This document shows, piece after piece, positions 12,234-24,400 of a DNA stretch of 64,000 bases. The translations under genes and the position numbers were made by a program. The notes below the pieces were generated by a model. The model was not told where the DNA came from, ran no database searches, and saw only the letters and a list, made by a program, of their open reading frames with translations. This DNA comes from Actinosynnema sp. ALI-1.44 (GTDB lineage Bacteria > Actinomycetota > Actinomycetes > Mycobacteriales > Pseudonocardiaceae): the NCBI RefSeq assembly GCF_001984155.1, contig NZ_MTQO01000050.1:248001-312000 (forward strand), in the 5' to 3' direction. Positions within the stretch are counted from its first letter, which is position 1. Each line of letters opens with the position of its first letter.

Positions 12234-12884
12234 TCAGACAAGCAGCGGCAACAGAGCGTGCCTGCGCCGTACCACTGCGCCGAACCTGGCGTCGATGCGC
12301 AGCCACGAGTCCGTCGCGGTGACCCGGACCTGCTCGTCCGGGCTCTCGTTGCCGAGGAAGCCCATGCCGGACATCGCGAACAGGCAGCGCAACGGCACTT
12401 TGATCTCCATACCGTCGCTGCTGACCGTGAGCACTGTCTGGTCGAGCAGTGACGCGGGCGGCGTACCGTGCGGGCCGGCGTTCTCGCGCGCGACCGACAG
12501 CCCCCGGTCGGCCAGCGACGACACGACCTCGGCGGGCAGCTGGTCGATGATCTGCCAGCCCTGGCCGGGCGGCAGCGCGGACCGCCACAGCAGGTCGCGC
12601 GGCAGGCCGGGGTCGACCGTCTCACCACGCACGATCGCCAGGCCCGCGAGCAGTTCGGTGGCCGACACCGTCACGTCCGCGGGATCCATCGCCCCGCGGA
12701 CGGTCCGGGTGGCGAGCACGTCGAACGGGGTCGCCACCCAGGCGTCGATCAGGTCCTCACCGGTGGTGCCGCTGGTACGGGATTTGAGCCGGACCACCGA
12801 ATCGCCGTCGAGCCGGACGGCCCTGGCGACGAACGCGCCCAGGTCGTCCCGCTCGTGCGAATCAGCGAAAGTCAGCTCAGACAC
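12234..12884 (-). CDS. conserved hypothetical protein (Rv2474c-like position)
   Basis: 216 residues, without signal peptide or membrane segment. It has a DDLGAFVARAVRLDG opening and a regular alpha/beta pattern, but I recognise no catalytic motif. Its start overlaps the end of the thioesterase gene by 8 nt (GTGTCTGA), so it is translated from the same message. Position and coupling correspond to Rv2474c beside Rv2475c in mycobacteria; function unknown there too. The coupling suggests a role linked to the thioesterase (inference). Confidence 0.75.
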   Translation of the reverse strand: MSELTFADSHERDDLGAFVARAVRLDGDSVVRLKSRTSGTTGEDLIDAWVATPFDVLATRTVRGAMDPADVTVSATELLAGLAIVRGETVDPGLPRDLLWRSALPPGQGWQIIDQLPAEVVSSLADRGLSVARENAGPHGTPPASLLDQTVLTVSSDGMEIKVPLRCLFAMSGMGFLGNESPDEQVRVTATDSWLRIDARFGAVVRRRHALLPLLV

Positions 12885-13311
12885 CCTCGTCGCCCCCGGA
12901 CCGCCAGCTTGCCAAGAAGTCGCGCTCCGCGGTCGTCAGGCGCCGCGGTCGCTCGTTCTCCAGATCGTACGGTGCCAGTGTCACGTCCGCGACGACGCCC
13001 ACCTTGTCGTCCTCCGAAGGTCCACAGTGGACCTCCTGGTGGATGGTGAAGTCGGCCACCCGCAGCCTGCTGATCGACAGGCCGACGCGGAACGGGTTGC
13101 CGTTGACGAAAAGCGGTGCCTGGTACACCGCTTCCAGCCGAGCGACCACCAGCCCGCCGTCGACCAGGTCCGCGCCGTGCCGGGCGCCTTCGCCGTACAA
13201 CAGCTGCAGCCGTGCTTCCTCGAGCAGCGTGATCGTCTGCGCGTGGTTGACGTGCCGGTACGAATCCATGTCGGACCAGCGCGGCCATACTGTCGCGTAG
13301 AAGACGCCCAC
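12877..13311 (-). CDS. acyl-CoA thioesterase, hotdog fold (Rv2475c-like)
   Basis: 144 residues, one hotdog domain. The opening FYATVWPRWSDMDSYRHVNHAQTITLLEEAR contains the 4HBT-type Asp (DMD) and the HVNH motif of YbgC/FcoT-like thioesterases that hydrolyse acyl-CoA. The rest of the fold (VVARLEAVYQAPLFVNGNPF...) is complete. Lies downstream of gdh in the same direction. Cytosolic; chain-length preference not readable. Confidence 0.88.
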   Translation of the reverse strand: MGVFYATVWPRWSDMDSYRHVNHAQTITLLEEARLQLLYGEGARHGADLVDGGLVVARLEAVYQAPLFVNGNPFRVGLSISRLRVADFTIHQEVHCGPSEDDKVGVVADVTLAPYDLENERPRRLTTAERDFLASWRSGGDEGV

Positions 13312-13356
13312 ACGAACCTCCCTGCGGTGTCGGTGCGGATTTCTCGGTGCAGTTCT

Positions 13357-16300
13357 TCAGCGGATCATGCTGCGGATCTGGCGCGCCGCCACGGACAACA
13401 TGGCGAGATCCATCTGCTTGGCCGACTGCCGCAGTTCGTCGAGCGCTGTGCGCGCACGCGCCAACCGCGACGCGTTCGCCTTCTCCCAGTTCTCGATCTT
13501 CTGCCGCGCACTCTGACCCGGGTCGCTGTGCTGCAACGCGTCCAGCGTGATCGACCGCAACGACGAGTACACGTCGTCACGCAACGACAGCCGCGCCAAA
13601 GCATGCCAGCGATTGCCCCGCTCAAGGCCGCTGATGAACGTCAGCACTTGGTCCACGTTCAGGTGGTCGGCCATGGCGTAGTACAGCTCCGCGGTCTCCA
13701 GCGGGCTGCGTTCCATGTCCAGGCCCGTCTCGCGTTCGGCGAGCTCGGCCACCTCGATCACGTCCAGCAGGCCGTACGCGTCCAGCAGCGCCGCTATCCG
13801 CCTGGCCAGTGCCTCCGGCACGCCGTGCTCGACCAGCTGCGCGGTGTCGCGTTCCACCGCCTGCTTGGCCTCGCCGCGCAGCAGGTCGCCGACCTTGGGC
13901 GCGATCACCCTGATCACCTTGGCGAACCGGTTGATCTCCGCACCGACCGCCAGTGGCTGCGGCCGGTTGGACAGCAGCCACCGCGACGCGCGGTCCAGCA
14001 GCCGCCGGGTCTCCAGGACCATCTGGTCGGCGACCTCGGTCGGCACCCGGTTGTCCAGCGCGTCGATCTCCCGCCAGATCTCCGGCAGGTCGTAGACCCT
14101 CGTGACGACCGCGAAGGCGCGCACCGCGTCCGTTGCCGACGCGTTGATCTCCTCGGCCAGCCGGAACGGGTACGTGATGCCCGCGCCGTCGATGACCTCG
14201 TTGGCCAGCAGCGTCGTGGTGATCTCCCGGCTGAGCGGGTGCGCGGCGATCGCGTCGCCGAACCGCTCACGCAGCTGGCTCGGGAAGTACTCCGGCAGCC
14301 GGGCCGCGAACACGCCCTGGCCGGGCAGCTCACTGGCCAGCAGCTCCTCTTTCAGGCTCAGTTTGACGTGCGCGAGCAGCGTCGCCAGCTCCGGCGAGGT
14401 CAGGCCCTGGCCGATCTTCTCCATCTCGCGGAACTTCTGCTTGGTCGGCAGCGCCTCGAGCTCGCGGTCCAGGTCCAGCGCGGCGACCAGGCGGGCGTGC
14501 ACCGACAGCATCGGCTCGGCGTGTGCCCGGCTGACACCCATCACGGCGTTCTGCCGGTAGTTGTCGGCCAGGACCAGGTCCGCGACCTCGTCGGTCATCT
14601 CGGCCAGCAGCTCGTTGCGCTGCGGACCGGTCAGCTGCCCCGCCGTGACCAGGTGGTCGAGCATGATCTTGATGTTGACCTCGTGGTCGGAGCAGTCCAC
14701 CCCGGCCGAGTTGTCCAGCGCGTCGGTGTTGACCTTCCCGCCGGAGCGGGCGAACTCGATCCGGCCGCGCTGGGTCAGCCCCAGGTTGCCGCCCTCGCCG
14801 ACGACCTTCACCCGCAGATCCGCGCCGTTCACGCGGAGCGAGTCGTTGGCCTTGTCGCCGACCTCGGCGTGCGACTCGGTCGACGCCTTGACGTACGTGC
14901 CGATACCGCCGTTCCACAGCAGGTCGACCTCGGCCAGCAGGATCGCCTTCATCAGCTCGAACGGCGACAGCTTCGTGGTGCCCTCCGGCAGGCCCAGCGC
15001 GGCGACCACCTCGTCGGACAGCGGGATCGACTTCGCCGACCGCGGCCAGATGCCGCCGCCCTTGCTGATCAGCGACCGGTCGTAGTCGTCCCACGACGAC
15101 CGCGGCAGGTCGAACATGCGGCGCCGCTCGGCGTACGACGCGGCCGCGTCCGGGTTGGGGTCGATGAAGATGTGCCGGTGGTCGAACGCGGCGACCAGGC
15201 GGATGTGCTCGGACAACAGCATCCCGTTGCCGAACACGTCACCGGACATGTCACCGATGCCGACGACCGTGAAGTTCTCGGTCTGCGTGTCCACGCCGAG
15301 CTCACGGAAGTTGCGCTTCACGCTCTCCCACGCGCCACGCGCGGTGATGCCCATGGCCTTGTGGTCGTAGCCGACCGAGCCACCGGAGGCGAACGCGTCA
15401 CCGAGCCAGAAGCCGTAGCCCGCGGCGACCTCGTTGGCGATGTCGGAGAACGTCGCCGTGCCCTTGTCCGCCGCGACCACGAGGTAGCTGTCGTCGCCGT
15501 CGTAACGCACGACCTGCGGCGCCTGGACCGTCTTGCCCGCTTCCAGGTTGTCGGTCAGGTCCAGCAGGCCGGAGATGAACATCCGGTAGCAGGCGATGCC
15601 CTCGCCCAGTTGCGCCTGGCGGTCGATGCCCGGGTCACCGGTCGGCACCGGCGGCCGCTTGACCACGAACCCGCCCTTCGCGCCCACCGGCACGATCACG
15701 GCGTTCTTCACCGCCTGCGCCTTGACCAGGCCGAGGATCTCCGTGCGGAAGTCCTCCCGGCGGTCGGACCACCGCAGGCCACCGCGCGCGACCGACCCGA
15801 ACCGCAGGTGCACGCCCTCGACACGCGGCGAGTACACGAAGATCTCGAACCGCGGCCGTGGCTGCGGCAGCTCCGGCACCGCACGCGGGTCCAGCTTCAA
15901 CGCCAGGTACGGGCGCGGTTTGCCGTCCGCGTCGGTGACCGCGTAGTTCGTCCGCAGGGTCGCGTTGATCAGCGTCAGCAGGCTGCGCAGGATCCGGTCC
16001 TCGTCGAGGCTGGTGACCTCGTCGATCATCCCGGCGATCTCGTCCACCTGGGTCTTGAGGCTGCCCAGCCGGGTCCGCTCGTCGGTGTTGACGTCGAACC
16101 GGCTCTCGAACAGCCGCACCAGCGCCGTGGCGACCTCGGTGTGCTTGAGGACCGTGTCCTCGATGTACTCCTGGCTGAACGGCGTGCCGGCCTGCCGCAG
16201 GTACCGCGAGTAGGCGCGCAGGATCGTGGCCTGCCGCCAGCTCACGCCCGCGCGCAGCACCAGCGCGTTGAACCGGTCCACCTCGGCGTCGCCGCGCCAC

Positions 16301-18333
16301 ACCGCCGCGAACGCCTCCTGGAACAGGGTTTTCGCGGCCGTCGCGTCCTCGTCGGAGCGGTGCTCCAGCACCGACGGGTCGATCCGCAGGCCGAAGTCGT
16401 AGATCCACCACGCCACGTCACCGTCGCTGCGCAGCTCGTACGGGCGCTCGTCGATCACCTCGACGCCCATCGCCGTGAGCACCGGCAGGACCTGCGACAG
16501 CGTGAGGCCGTCACCGCAGAGGAACAGCTTGAACCGCCGTTCCCCCGGCTTGGCGTCCTCGGGGACGTAGAACTGGATGTCCATGTCGCCGACGTCGCCC
16601 AGGGCCTGCAGCCTGCGCAGGTCCCGCAACGCCTCGGTGGCGGTGAAGTCCTCCTTGAAGGCCTCCGGGAAGACGTGCGCCAGGCGCTGCCCCTGCTGCG
16701 AGGCGGACTCGGAGCCGATCGACACCACGCCGGTGGTGCCGTTGCCGGTCTTCTCCCGCTGCTCGGCGACCACGGCCTCGGCCATCCGGTCCTCCCAGCT
16801 GCGGATGGCCAGCGTCAGCCGCTCCTGGATGCGCTGGACGTCCGGCTCGATCTGCTGCTGCGGATCGGTGTGCACGGTGAAGTACACCTGGGCCAGCGAG
16901 AACTCGCCGATGCGCGCGTTGTACTCCAGGTTGGCGCCGTTGAGCTCGTCCAGCAGGACTTCCTGCATGGCCAGCCGGGTGGTCGTGGTGTACCGGTCAC
17001 GCGGCAGGAACACGAAGCACGAGAAGAACCGGCCGTACGGGTCGCGGCGCAGGAACAACCGCAGCCGCCGCCGGTCGGCCAGCGCGATCACACCGGTCGC
17101 GGTGGCGTACAACGACTCGGTGTCGGACGAGAACAGCTCGGCACGCGGCCAGTTCTGGATCACCTCGAGCATCCGCTGGCCGGAGTAGGACTCCAGCGGG
17201 AACCCGGCCTCGTGGATCACCTCGCGCACCCGGCGCTCGACGACCGGGATGTCCAGCACGTTCTCGTGCAACGCGGTCGTGGTGAACACACCGAGGAACC
17301 GGTGTTCGCCGGTGACCTGCCCGTCCTCGTCGAAAGTCTTCACACCGACGTAGTACGGGTACACCGAACGATGCACAGTGGACGGTGCGCTGGCCTCGGT
17401 GAGCACGAGCAGCTTCGGCGCGAGCGCGGTCGCCACGATCGAGTCGGGCCCGGCCGTCAGGCTGCGCGCGGCGAGGCTGTCCTGCCGCAGCACGCCGAGC
17501 CCGGAGGCGAGCACGGCCTTCAGCGCCGGGTCGCCGTCGCCCCGCACGAGCTCGTACTGGCGGTAGCCCAGGAAGGTGAAATGCCCGTCGGCGAGCCAGC
17601 GCAGCAGGTCGATGCCGTCCTGCACGTCCGTGCGCTCCAGCGGCGGCGGGTCGGCCTCCAGCTGGTCGGCGAGGTGGCAGGCCTGGCCGGCCATCTTGGC
17701 GGCGTCCTCGACGACCTCACGGACGTCGTTGAGCACCGAGTCGAGGCCGTTGGTGATGGCCCGGCCCCGGTCGGGGTCGGTGACCAGGTCGATCTCGATG
17801 TACATCCACGACTCGGCCAGCGCGTCGGCGGGCGGGTTGCCGGGGTCGGCGGTCGGCAGGACCTCACGCAGCGCGCCGGCGACGTCCCTGCGCACCACGA
17901 CGATGGGGTGCACGACACGCTGGACCTGCACGCCGCTGCGGACCAGCTCGGCGCTGACGCTCTCCACCAGATACGGCATGTCGTCGGTGACGACCTGGAT
18001 GACGGTCGCGGTGGTGGACCAGCCGTCCGTCTCGGCCGTCGGGTTGATCGGGCGGATCACCGGACGGCCGGGCACCCGCTGCGCGGCCAGGTCGAGGTGC
18101 GCGCGCACGGCACCGACCAGGTCGGCCGGAGCGAAGTCGATGACTTCCTCCGGTGGCACGTAGCGGTAGTAGAGCCGGATCAGGTCGGCGATCTCGGGGG
18201 CCGACCCGGCGGCGCCTGCCACCAACTCGTCCCTGATCTGCTCAGGGCTGGCGGGAGTGACGGCCTTCCCCGCGACGGTGTTCGGATGGGACTGGACTCC
18301 AGTCGAAGTCATGTTCTGCGGCTCCACGCTCAT
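13357..18333 (-). CDS. gdh: NAD-specific glutamate dehydrogenase, large (~180 kDa) class
   Basis: About 1,658 residues, the size of the Streptomyces/mycobacterial class of GDH, which deaminates glutamate to 2-oxoglutarate with NAD. The catalytic core is clear: FGSVARGGLRWSDRREDFRTEILG, then AVKNAVIVPVGAKGGFVVKRPP with the substrate-binding Lys, and ASGGSVGYDHKAMGITARGAW. N-terminal regulatory segments with ACT-like character and the helical C-terminal region, ending LARARTALDELRQSAKQMDLAMLSVAARQIRSM, are complete. I chose ATG 18333 (AGGG upstream); ATG 18312 and GTG 18351 are also possible. Equivalent to Rv2476c. Activity of this class is often controlled by phosphorylated GarA and by amino acids (family knowledge). 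Confidence 0.95.
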   Translation of the reverse strand: MSVEPQNMTSTGVQSHPNTVAGKAVTPASPEQIRDELVAGAAGSAPEIADLIRLYYRYVPPEEVIDFAPADLVGAVRAHLDLAAQRVPGRPVIRPINPTAETDGWSTTATVIQVVTDDMPYLVESVSAELVRSGVQVQRVVHPIVVVRRDVAGALREVLPTADPGNPPADALAESWMYIEIDLVTDPDRGRAITNGLDSVLNDVREVVEDAAKMAGQACHLADQLEADPPPLERTDVQDGIDLLRWLADGHFTFLGYRQYELVRGDGDPALKAVLASGLGVLRQDSLAARSLTAGPDSIVATALAPKLLVLTEASAPSTVHRSVYPYYVGVKTFDEDGQVTGEHRFLGVFTTTALHENVLDIPVVERRVREVIHEAGFPLESYSGQRMLEVIQNWPRAELFSSDTESLYATATGVIALADRRRLRLFLRRDPYGRFFSCFVFLPRDRYTTTTRLAMQEVLLDELNGANLEYNARIGEFSLAQVYFTVHTDPQQQIEPDVQRIQERLTLAIRSWEDRMAEAVVAEQREKTGNGTTGVVSIGSESASQQGQRLAHVFPEAFKEDFTATEALRDLRRLQALGDVGDMDIQFYVPEDAKPGERRFKLFLCGDGLTLSQVLPVLTAMGVEVIDERPYELRSDGDVAWWIYDFGLRIDPSVLEHRSDEDATAAKTLFQEAFAAVWRGDAEVDRFNALVLRAGVSWRQATILRAYSRYLRQAGTPFSQEYIEDTVLKHTEVATALVRLFESRFDVNTDERTRLGSLKTQVDEIAGMIDEVTSLDEDRILRSLLTLINATLRTNYAVTDADGKPRPYLALKLDPRAVPELPQPRPRFEIFVYSPRVEGVHLRFGSVARGGLRWSDRREDFRTEILGLVKAQAVKNAVIVPVGAKGGFVVKRPPVPTGDPGIDRQAQLGEGIACYRMFISGLLDLTDNLEAGKTVQAPQVVRYDGDDSYLVVAADKGTATFSDIANEVAAGYGFWLGDAFASGGSVGYDHKAMGITARGAWESVKRNFRELGVDTQTENFTVVGIGDMSGDVFGNGMLLSEHIRLVAAFDHRHIFIDPNPDAAASYAERRRMFDLPRSSWDDYDRSLISKGGGIWPRSAKSIPLSDEVVAALGLPEGTTKLSPFELMKAILLAEVDLLWNGGIGTYVKASTESHAEVGDKANDSLRVNGADLRVKVVGEGGNLGLTQRGRIEFARSGGKVNTDALDNSAGVDCSDHEVNIKIMLDHLVTAGQLTGPQRNELLAEMTDEVADLVLADNYRQNAVMGVSRAHAEPMLSVHARLVAALDLDRELEALPTKQKFREMEKIGQGLTSPELATLLAHVKLSLKEELLASELPGQGVFAARLPEYFPSQLRERFGDAIAAHPLSREITTTLLANEVIDGAGITYPFRLAEEINASATDAVRAFAVVTRVYDLPEIWREIDALDNRVPTEVADQMVLETRRLLDRASRWLLSNRPQPLAVGAEINRFAKVIRVIAPKVGDLLRGEAKQAVERDTAQLVEHGVPEALARRIAALLDAYGLLDVIEVAELAERETGLDMERSPLETAELYYAMADHLNVDQVLTFISGLERGNRWHALARLSLRDDVYSSLRSITLDALQHSDPGQSARQKIENWEKANASRLARARTALDELRQSAKQMDLAMLSVAARQIRSMIR

Positions 18334-18453
18334 CGGCACCCTGCGCGGCACTTCGTTGTGCCAGATTGTTGTGCCTGCTGCGACCCAACCCTAGTTGGCC
18401 GCGCTTGCGTGCCATGCAACCACCAGTGGGACTTGATGTTCATTTAGGGGGCT

Positions 18454-21400
18454 TCAATAGCCGGTCTCGCCGCGGTGGCGCTCGGCGTCGTCGCCACGTG
18501 CGGTGTCGAGGTCCTCGTAGGCGGACAGAATGTCTTCGCCAGCGCCCTCCGAGGTCGACGACTGGTACGCCACAAGAGCTTCGGCGAGCAAATCGGCCAG
18601 TTTCAGGTCGGACCGCTCACGGCGCCGCAACCGGCTGGGGCGGTCGTCGGCGGCCCCATCGGCGGCCTGCTCCGCCCTTCTGCGCTGGCGTTCCTGCCTT
18701 TCGGACTGCCTGCGGCGGGACAGTTCGTCGACGGGAGGAGGATCGCTCTGAATCGTTCCCTCAACCGGTTCAGGCCGAACGGCGGGGTCGTCGGAACGGT
18801 CGGCGACCTCCGGGCGGTGCCGTGACAAACCGTCAGGCCCCAACGAAAAAACCTCACGGTCGTCCTTCCGTGGAGGCGCGGGCGGAGCCGGAGCGGGGCG
18901 GCGGCGGGGGAAGTCGTCGAGATCGACCGGACCGGCCTGCTCAGGCGGCAGACCGGAACCAGGGCGACGCGCGGCGGAACCATCGCCCTGCGTACCACGG
19001 TTGGCAGATTCGTTGTCCCGGCCGGAAGCGCTGTCCCGGTTGACGAGTTCGGTGTCCAACGACCGGCGCAGCGCGCTCGAACGCCCGGAACCGGCGGCGG
19101 CCGGATCCACGGGGGCGTTGGCTGCCGACGCGGTCGCGGGATCGAGACCATCGAGTGAATCGGACTGCCGCTGGAAGACAGTGGCCTCGCCGGGGCGGGC
19201 CCGACGCCCGCCGACCTGCTCCTCACCGACGGAGCCCACCACCCGCCGCCGCACGGTCGCCTCACCGGGTGCGCCGCGGCGGCCGGTCGGCTCCGGCGCG
19301 TCGGCGGAATCGGCGAACTCATGCCATTTCGCCGACTTGTCCGCAGCATCGGCGAATTCACGCCGCACAGTCGCCTCGCCCGGTGTGCTACGGCGGGCTG
19401 GCTCGGGTTCGTCGGGTTCCGTTGGCCTGCGTCGGGTAGCGGGTTCTGCGGATGTTCGTCGGCGGGCGGCCTCGTCGAAGCCGTCCGCTATGTCCGCGAG
19501 GTTTCTCCGCTTGGCCGGTGTGCTCGGCACGTCTTCCGCTTGGCCGGTCGACGTCGCTTTTTCTTGTTGTGCCCGGCCAGTTCCCTCGTCGGGGCCGCTC
19601 GGGGGTTCCGGCTTTCGGCGACGGCCGGTCGACTCCGGCTGCGGGGCCGCCTCGTCTCGGCCGCTCGGGTGTTCGTCGTCGCGTGACCGCGCTTGGGGTG
19701 TGGTGGGTGCTTCGCCCAGGATTTCGTCCAGGCCAAGAGGATCCGGCGTCTGCCTGGCCTCACGGGTGTCTTCCGCCGTTGGCGGCTCCGGGCTGCGGCG
19801 GCTTTCGTCGCCTGCTGCTGGCAGGTCACGGGGCTTGCTCGGCCTGTCGAAGATCGCGTCCAGACCAAGGGGATCGCTCGGCCAGCCGGACTGGCCACCC
19901 TCCGCCGCGCCGGGCTCAGCGGTGTCCGGCGGCCTGGGGAGACCAGTGTTTTCGGCTGCGGTGTCGGGTTTCCTGCGTCGACCCGTGGTCTCGGCTTCCG
20001 TCGGCGCCGCCGCGTCCGGCCCTGGTCGTGGTTTGGCGCGACGACCAGGAGCCGCCGGGTCCGCGGGCTCGACGGTTTCCGGCGCTCGGCGACGACCAAC
20101 GGATTCCGCGGCACCCGGGGTCGCACGAGGCGGTTCGTCGTCCGAGTCCGGCATCCTGCGGCGCCCGATGGACAGGTGGCCCGCGATGTCGTCCGGATCC
20201 TGGCTTTCCGGCGTGCGCCTGCGACCGGTCGATTCGGGGTTTTCCTCGCGGTCAAGGGGTTCCGGCATTCGGCGACGACCGGTGGATTCCGCCTCGCCGG
20301 GCGACTCGTCGTGAGCAGCGAATTCCGGCATCCTGCGGCGACCGGTCGACTCGCCTGGTGCTGCGGTCAGGGAGTCGGGTTCCCTTGCCTGCACCGGTTC
20401 CGGCATCCGACGACGCCCCACGGCGGCGCCGGGTTCAGGCTCGTCTGATTCAGGCACACGACGACGGCCAGCGGCAGCGCGGGCCGCAGGCTCATCCGAA
20501 TCCGGCGTACGGCGACGACCAGCAGTATCGGGTACGGGCTCATCCGAATCCACCACGCGACGACCTGCCGGAGTGCGGGGTTCAGGCTCGCCCGCACCCT
20601 GCACGCCACGACCAGCCACAGCACGAGATTCCGGCTCGCCCACATCCGGCATCCGACGACGCCCCACAGGAACACCGGATTCAGGCTCGTCCGGATCCGG
20701 CGTGCGACGGCCAGCGGCAGCGCGGGCCTCAGGCTCATCCGAATCCGGCATACGACGGCGGCCTGGGGCGGTGTCGGGTTCGGGCTTGGTCGAGTCCGGC
20801 GTGCGGCGGCTGCCGGTGGGGTGGGCGGGGTTCGTCGCCGGGGGCTGTGCCTCCTCAGCCAGGCGCGTCGGTTGCTCAGGGGATTCCGGCATCCGGCGCC
20901 TGCCTGCCTGCGGTGTGCGGGCGTCGTCTGCGGGTTCCGGCATGCGGCGGCGGCCTGCGGGTTCGTCGTCTGGTTCGACTGCTCGGCGGGTTGGGTCGCG
21001 TGGCAGCGCACGGCGGCGGGCGCGGGGGTTCTCCGGGTCCAGTTCCGATGTCCACCGGCGGCGGCGCGGGTCCGGGTCGGCGTCCGGGTCCGGCGGGGAC
21101 GGGATGTCCGGCCCCAGCGGGAACCCGTGGCCTGGGCGTGGGTCGGCGTCCGGATCTTCTCCGGGCTGGGTGGGCTGCGGGGATCGCCTGCGGCGTCCCG
21201 GCCGTGGCTCCGGCTCCACGTCCGGATCCGGCGGGACCGGCACCTCCGGGCCGTCCGGCGGAGTCGGGATGTCGGGCTCGTCCGGCGGGGCGGGAATCTC
21301 GTCCGGGTCAGGGGGCAGCGGGATCGAGGCGCGTTCGGCTTCCTCCGCCGCAGCCAGGATTTCGTCACCTGTGTTGCTGTAGGTCCGCATCGGCTGGTCG

Positions 21401-24400
21401 ATCGCGTACTGGTCGAAGCCCGCCGACTGGGCGGCCTTCACCTCGTCGGACGCACGCCTGCGCCCGCCGCTGCCGCGGGAGATGTCGAGCCGGTCGAGAA
21501 CCGAACGGCCTGCCTCATCTTCGTCCGCGGCGGCGTCGTCGAGCTCCGGGAACGGGGCATCCCCGGTCGACGGCCACTTCCGGCCGACGTCCGGTAACGG
21601 GAAACCGGCGAGGTACTCGGCCATTTCCGGATCCGGTCCGTCGCTGGTCAATCCCGTGTACCCCTCCATGTAGGTGTACCCGCTGTCGCCGGGCGGGAGG
21701 TCGTAGACCGGCTCGACGGACTGCCAATCCGGCCGGTCGGCCCGCTCCTGCTCCTGGTCGGCGCTGTTGAGTGCTTCACGCGCGGCGCTGAGAAACGCGT
21801 CCTCGCTCGTGCCTTCCTGGTACTGGGCCACGCCTGTGCTGACGCTGACGCCCCGCGCCGGGTCCTGCGGGTCCCAGTCGGACGCCGACACCGTCTCCCG
21901 CAACGTCGCCGCGAACTGCTCGGCTTCGTCCCTCGTCGTGTCCGGCAGGAGCACGGCCAGTTCGCCTTCGTCCGGACGGGCGAGCTCCGCGTCGTCCGGG
22001 GCCATGTCGCGAACGTGGTCGGCCAGTGAGGTCAGCACGTCCGGGTCGATCTCCGGGGGGATCCGGCCCGCGGTGTCGATCGCCTTGATCAGGGCCGCGC
22101 TGAACCGGTCGGTGCTGTCCGGGTCCTTCCTGCGGGGCTCCGGCTCGAGTTCGGCCTCCCCACTCGGTTCGAGCCGGACCAGCGTGAGCGCCGTCGGCCG
22201 GGCCTGGCGGCGCGCGGCGGCGAGCCTGCGACGAAGGCCCTGGCGGTTGAGCAGGCCCGTCTCCTCGTCGCGCTCGTTCTGCGCGGTGTCCGGCCATTTG
22301 GGTTTGTCGGCGTCGGCGGCACGCTTGCCCTTACGCCGTCCCGGCTGGCTCTCGGCTTGCTCGGCCCCGGTCGCCGCCGCGATCGCGGCGCTGGCGGCGA
22401 GCGCCGCACTGGCCGTGCCTGCCCAGTCCGTTGGGGACTCGACGGCCGACGCGGCCCAGCTCGACCGGGTCTCGGGGGCGCCACCCGCGCCGGGCTCGTC
22501 CACGGTCGGTATGTCCACAGTGGGCAAATCCATGGCGGCGAGGTCGACCGCGGCACGGTCAACGGCTGCCCGGCCAGCAACCCTGTCCACGGCGGCCGGG
22601 TCGGCACCCGCCCACTCGGGAACCTCCCTGTCGGCCCACTCCGGCGTGTCCCTGTCCCACTCCGCTGGGCTCCTGTGCGCGGCCACGCGATCCTCGCCAG
22701 TCGACCAGTCCGATGCGTCTCTCGTCGCGCCGGAGACATCGTCCGGAGCCCACGACGGGGAATCCCGCTTCGGGGCATCGGCGGCGGCGTTGGGATCGGC
22801 GGCGTCTCGGCCAGCGTGGCCAGCGGCGTTGAAGTCGTCGGTGCCGAAGTCGGTGGTACCACGCTCAGCTGTACCGCGCTCAGCGGCGCTGGAGTAGGCA
22901 GCGCCGGGATCGGCGGCGCTGGGATCGGCGGAACCACGCCCGGCGCTGCTGGCCTCGGCAGCGTCGGAGTAAGCAGCGCCGGAGTGGGCGGTGCTGGGAT
23001 CGGCGCCCGCCCAGTCGGGTGCGGCGCGGTCTGCCGCGACCAGGTCCGAACCCGCGCGGGTCTGGCCGGCCAGGTCCATGGCCGCGCGTTCCCGCGCGAC
23101 CATCTCCCAGCCTGCCAGCTCACGGCCGAGGAGGTCATAGCGGCTGCTGCTCGCGCCACCCGTTGCCGAGCCGGTGGTTCCGGTTTTCCCGGGGCCCCCG
23201 CCCCCGCCCCCCTCCCCACCCTCTCCGCCTGCCGTTCCGTAAGCCGCGCTGCCATAGCCCGTGGCCATTCCGCCCACGGTTGGGTAGCCCTCCAGGTCAT
23301 AGCCCTGGGCGCCTGTGTAAAGCGCACTCAGGTCGTAGTCCTGAGTGGTACCTGTGGCGCTCTGGCGCGTGCTCGCGTCGTCGCCCAGGTAGTCGTGGCT
23401 TTCCGTGCTGCGGCCTGTGCGCTCGTAGCCGACGCTGTCGTATGTACCCGCGCCCCGGGTTGGACGGGGTCGTGGGCCTGGGCCGATGTCGCGGCCCGCC
23501 AGTTCTCTGCCCGACATCTCCCTGCTGGCCATGTCTCGACTGCCCAGGTCCGTGCCCGGCAGGTCCGATGCCGTCCTCGCCGGGGTCCGCACCACTCGGC
23601 GCAGCAGGGCTTCGGTGTCGTCCGGGAGCCTGGTGCCCGCGCCCAACTCCTCGAGGACGACCATCCTGGCGAGGGTGTCGGCCCTGAGCCTGCGTTGCTC
23701 CGCCGCGTGGGCCGAGCGCAGCGAGTTCAACGCCTCGGTCAGGTCCCCGTCCGTTTCCTGCGCCGCTGCCAATGCGGTCAGGACGTCGGCGAGCAGACCG
23801 TCCAGTTCGTGCCTGTGAGCGACGCGCACGATCTCCGCGAGCAGGGCGTGCGCTTCCTTCGGCCTGCCCGCCGGGAAGTGCACCCTGGTCGCGACGATCA
23901 ACATCAACCGCCCGATCGCGGCGGCCGACGCTGCTCGCACCGGCTGGTTCAACGTCTGGTCCGCCTGGCCGAGCGCCGCTGTCTCCTCACCGGCGTCCAG
24001 CAGTGCGCTGACCATTTCCAGACCCAGTTCGGCTCGTGCCTGCCCGGCGTCCGTGCCCGGGTCCGCCAGACCGTCGAGCAGGGTCATGCCCTCCGTCGCC
24101 GCGGCCACCGCTCCGGTCGCATTGCCCCACCGGCGCCGGAAGGACGCGATCCGCGCGCACAGCAAGGCACGCAGCACCCGCCGGACGTCGCCGCTGAGCA
24201 GGTCGTCGGCGGCGTAGAGGCGGTCGGCCTCCGAGAACACCTCGTCGATGACCTCCAGCCGCCCGGCCTGTGCCAGGCCCGCCACGATCTCGCCGAGGGC
24301 CCCCGCTCGTACCGCGGGCCGCGCATCACTCCCTTCCAACATCGGACGCACGATCACGAAAGCACTGCCGGTCAGCCCGACCGCGCGGGTACTCGCCGCC

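Noticed and set aside
12295-18447. 2,050-residue open frame on the plus strand
   Set aside because: Antisense shadow of gdh; low-complexity Arg/His/Val-rich translation caused by GC codon bias.
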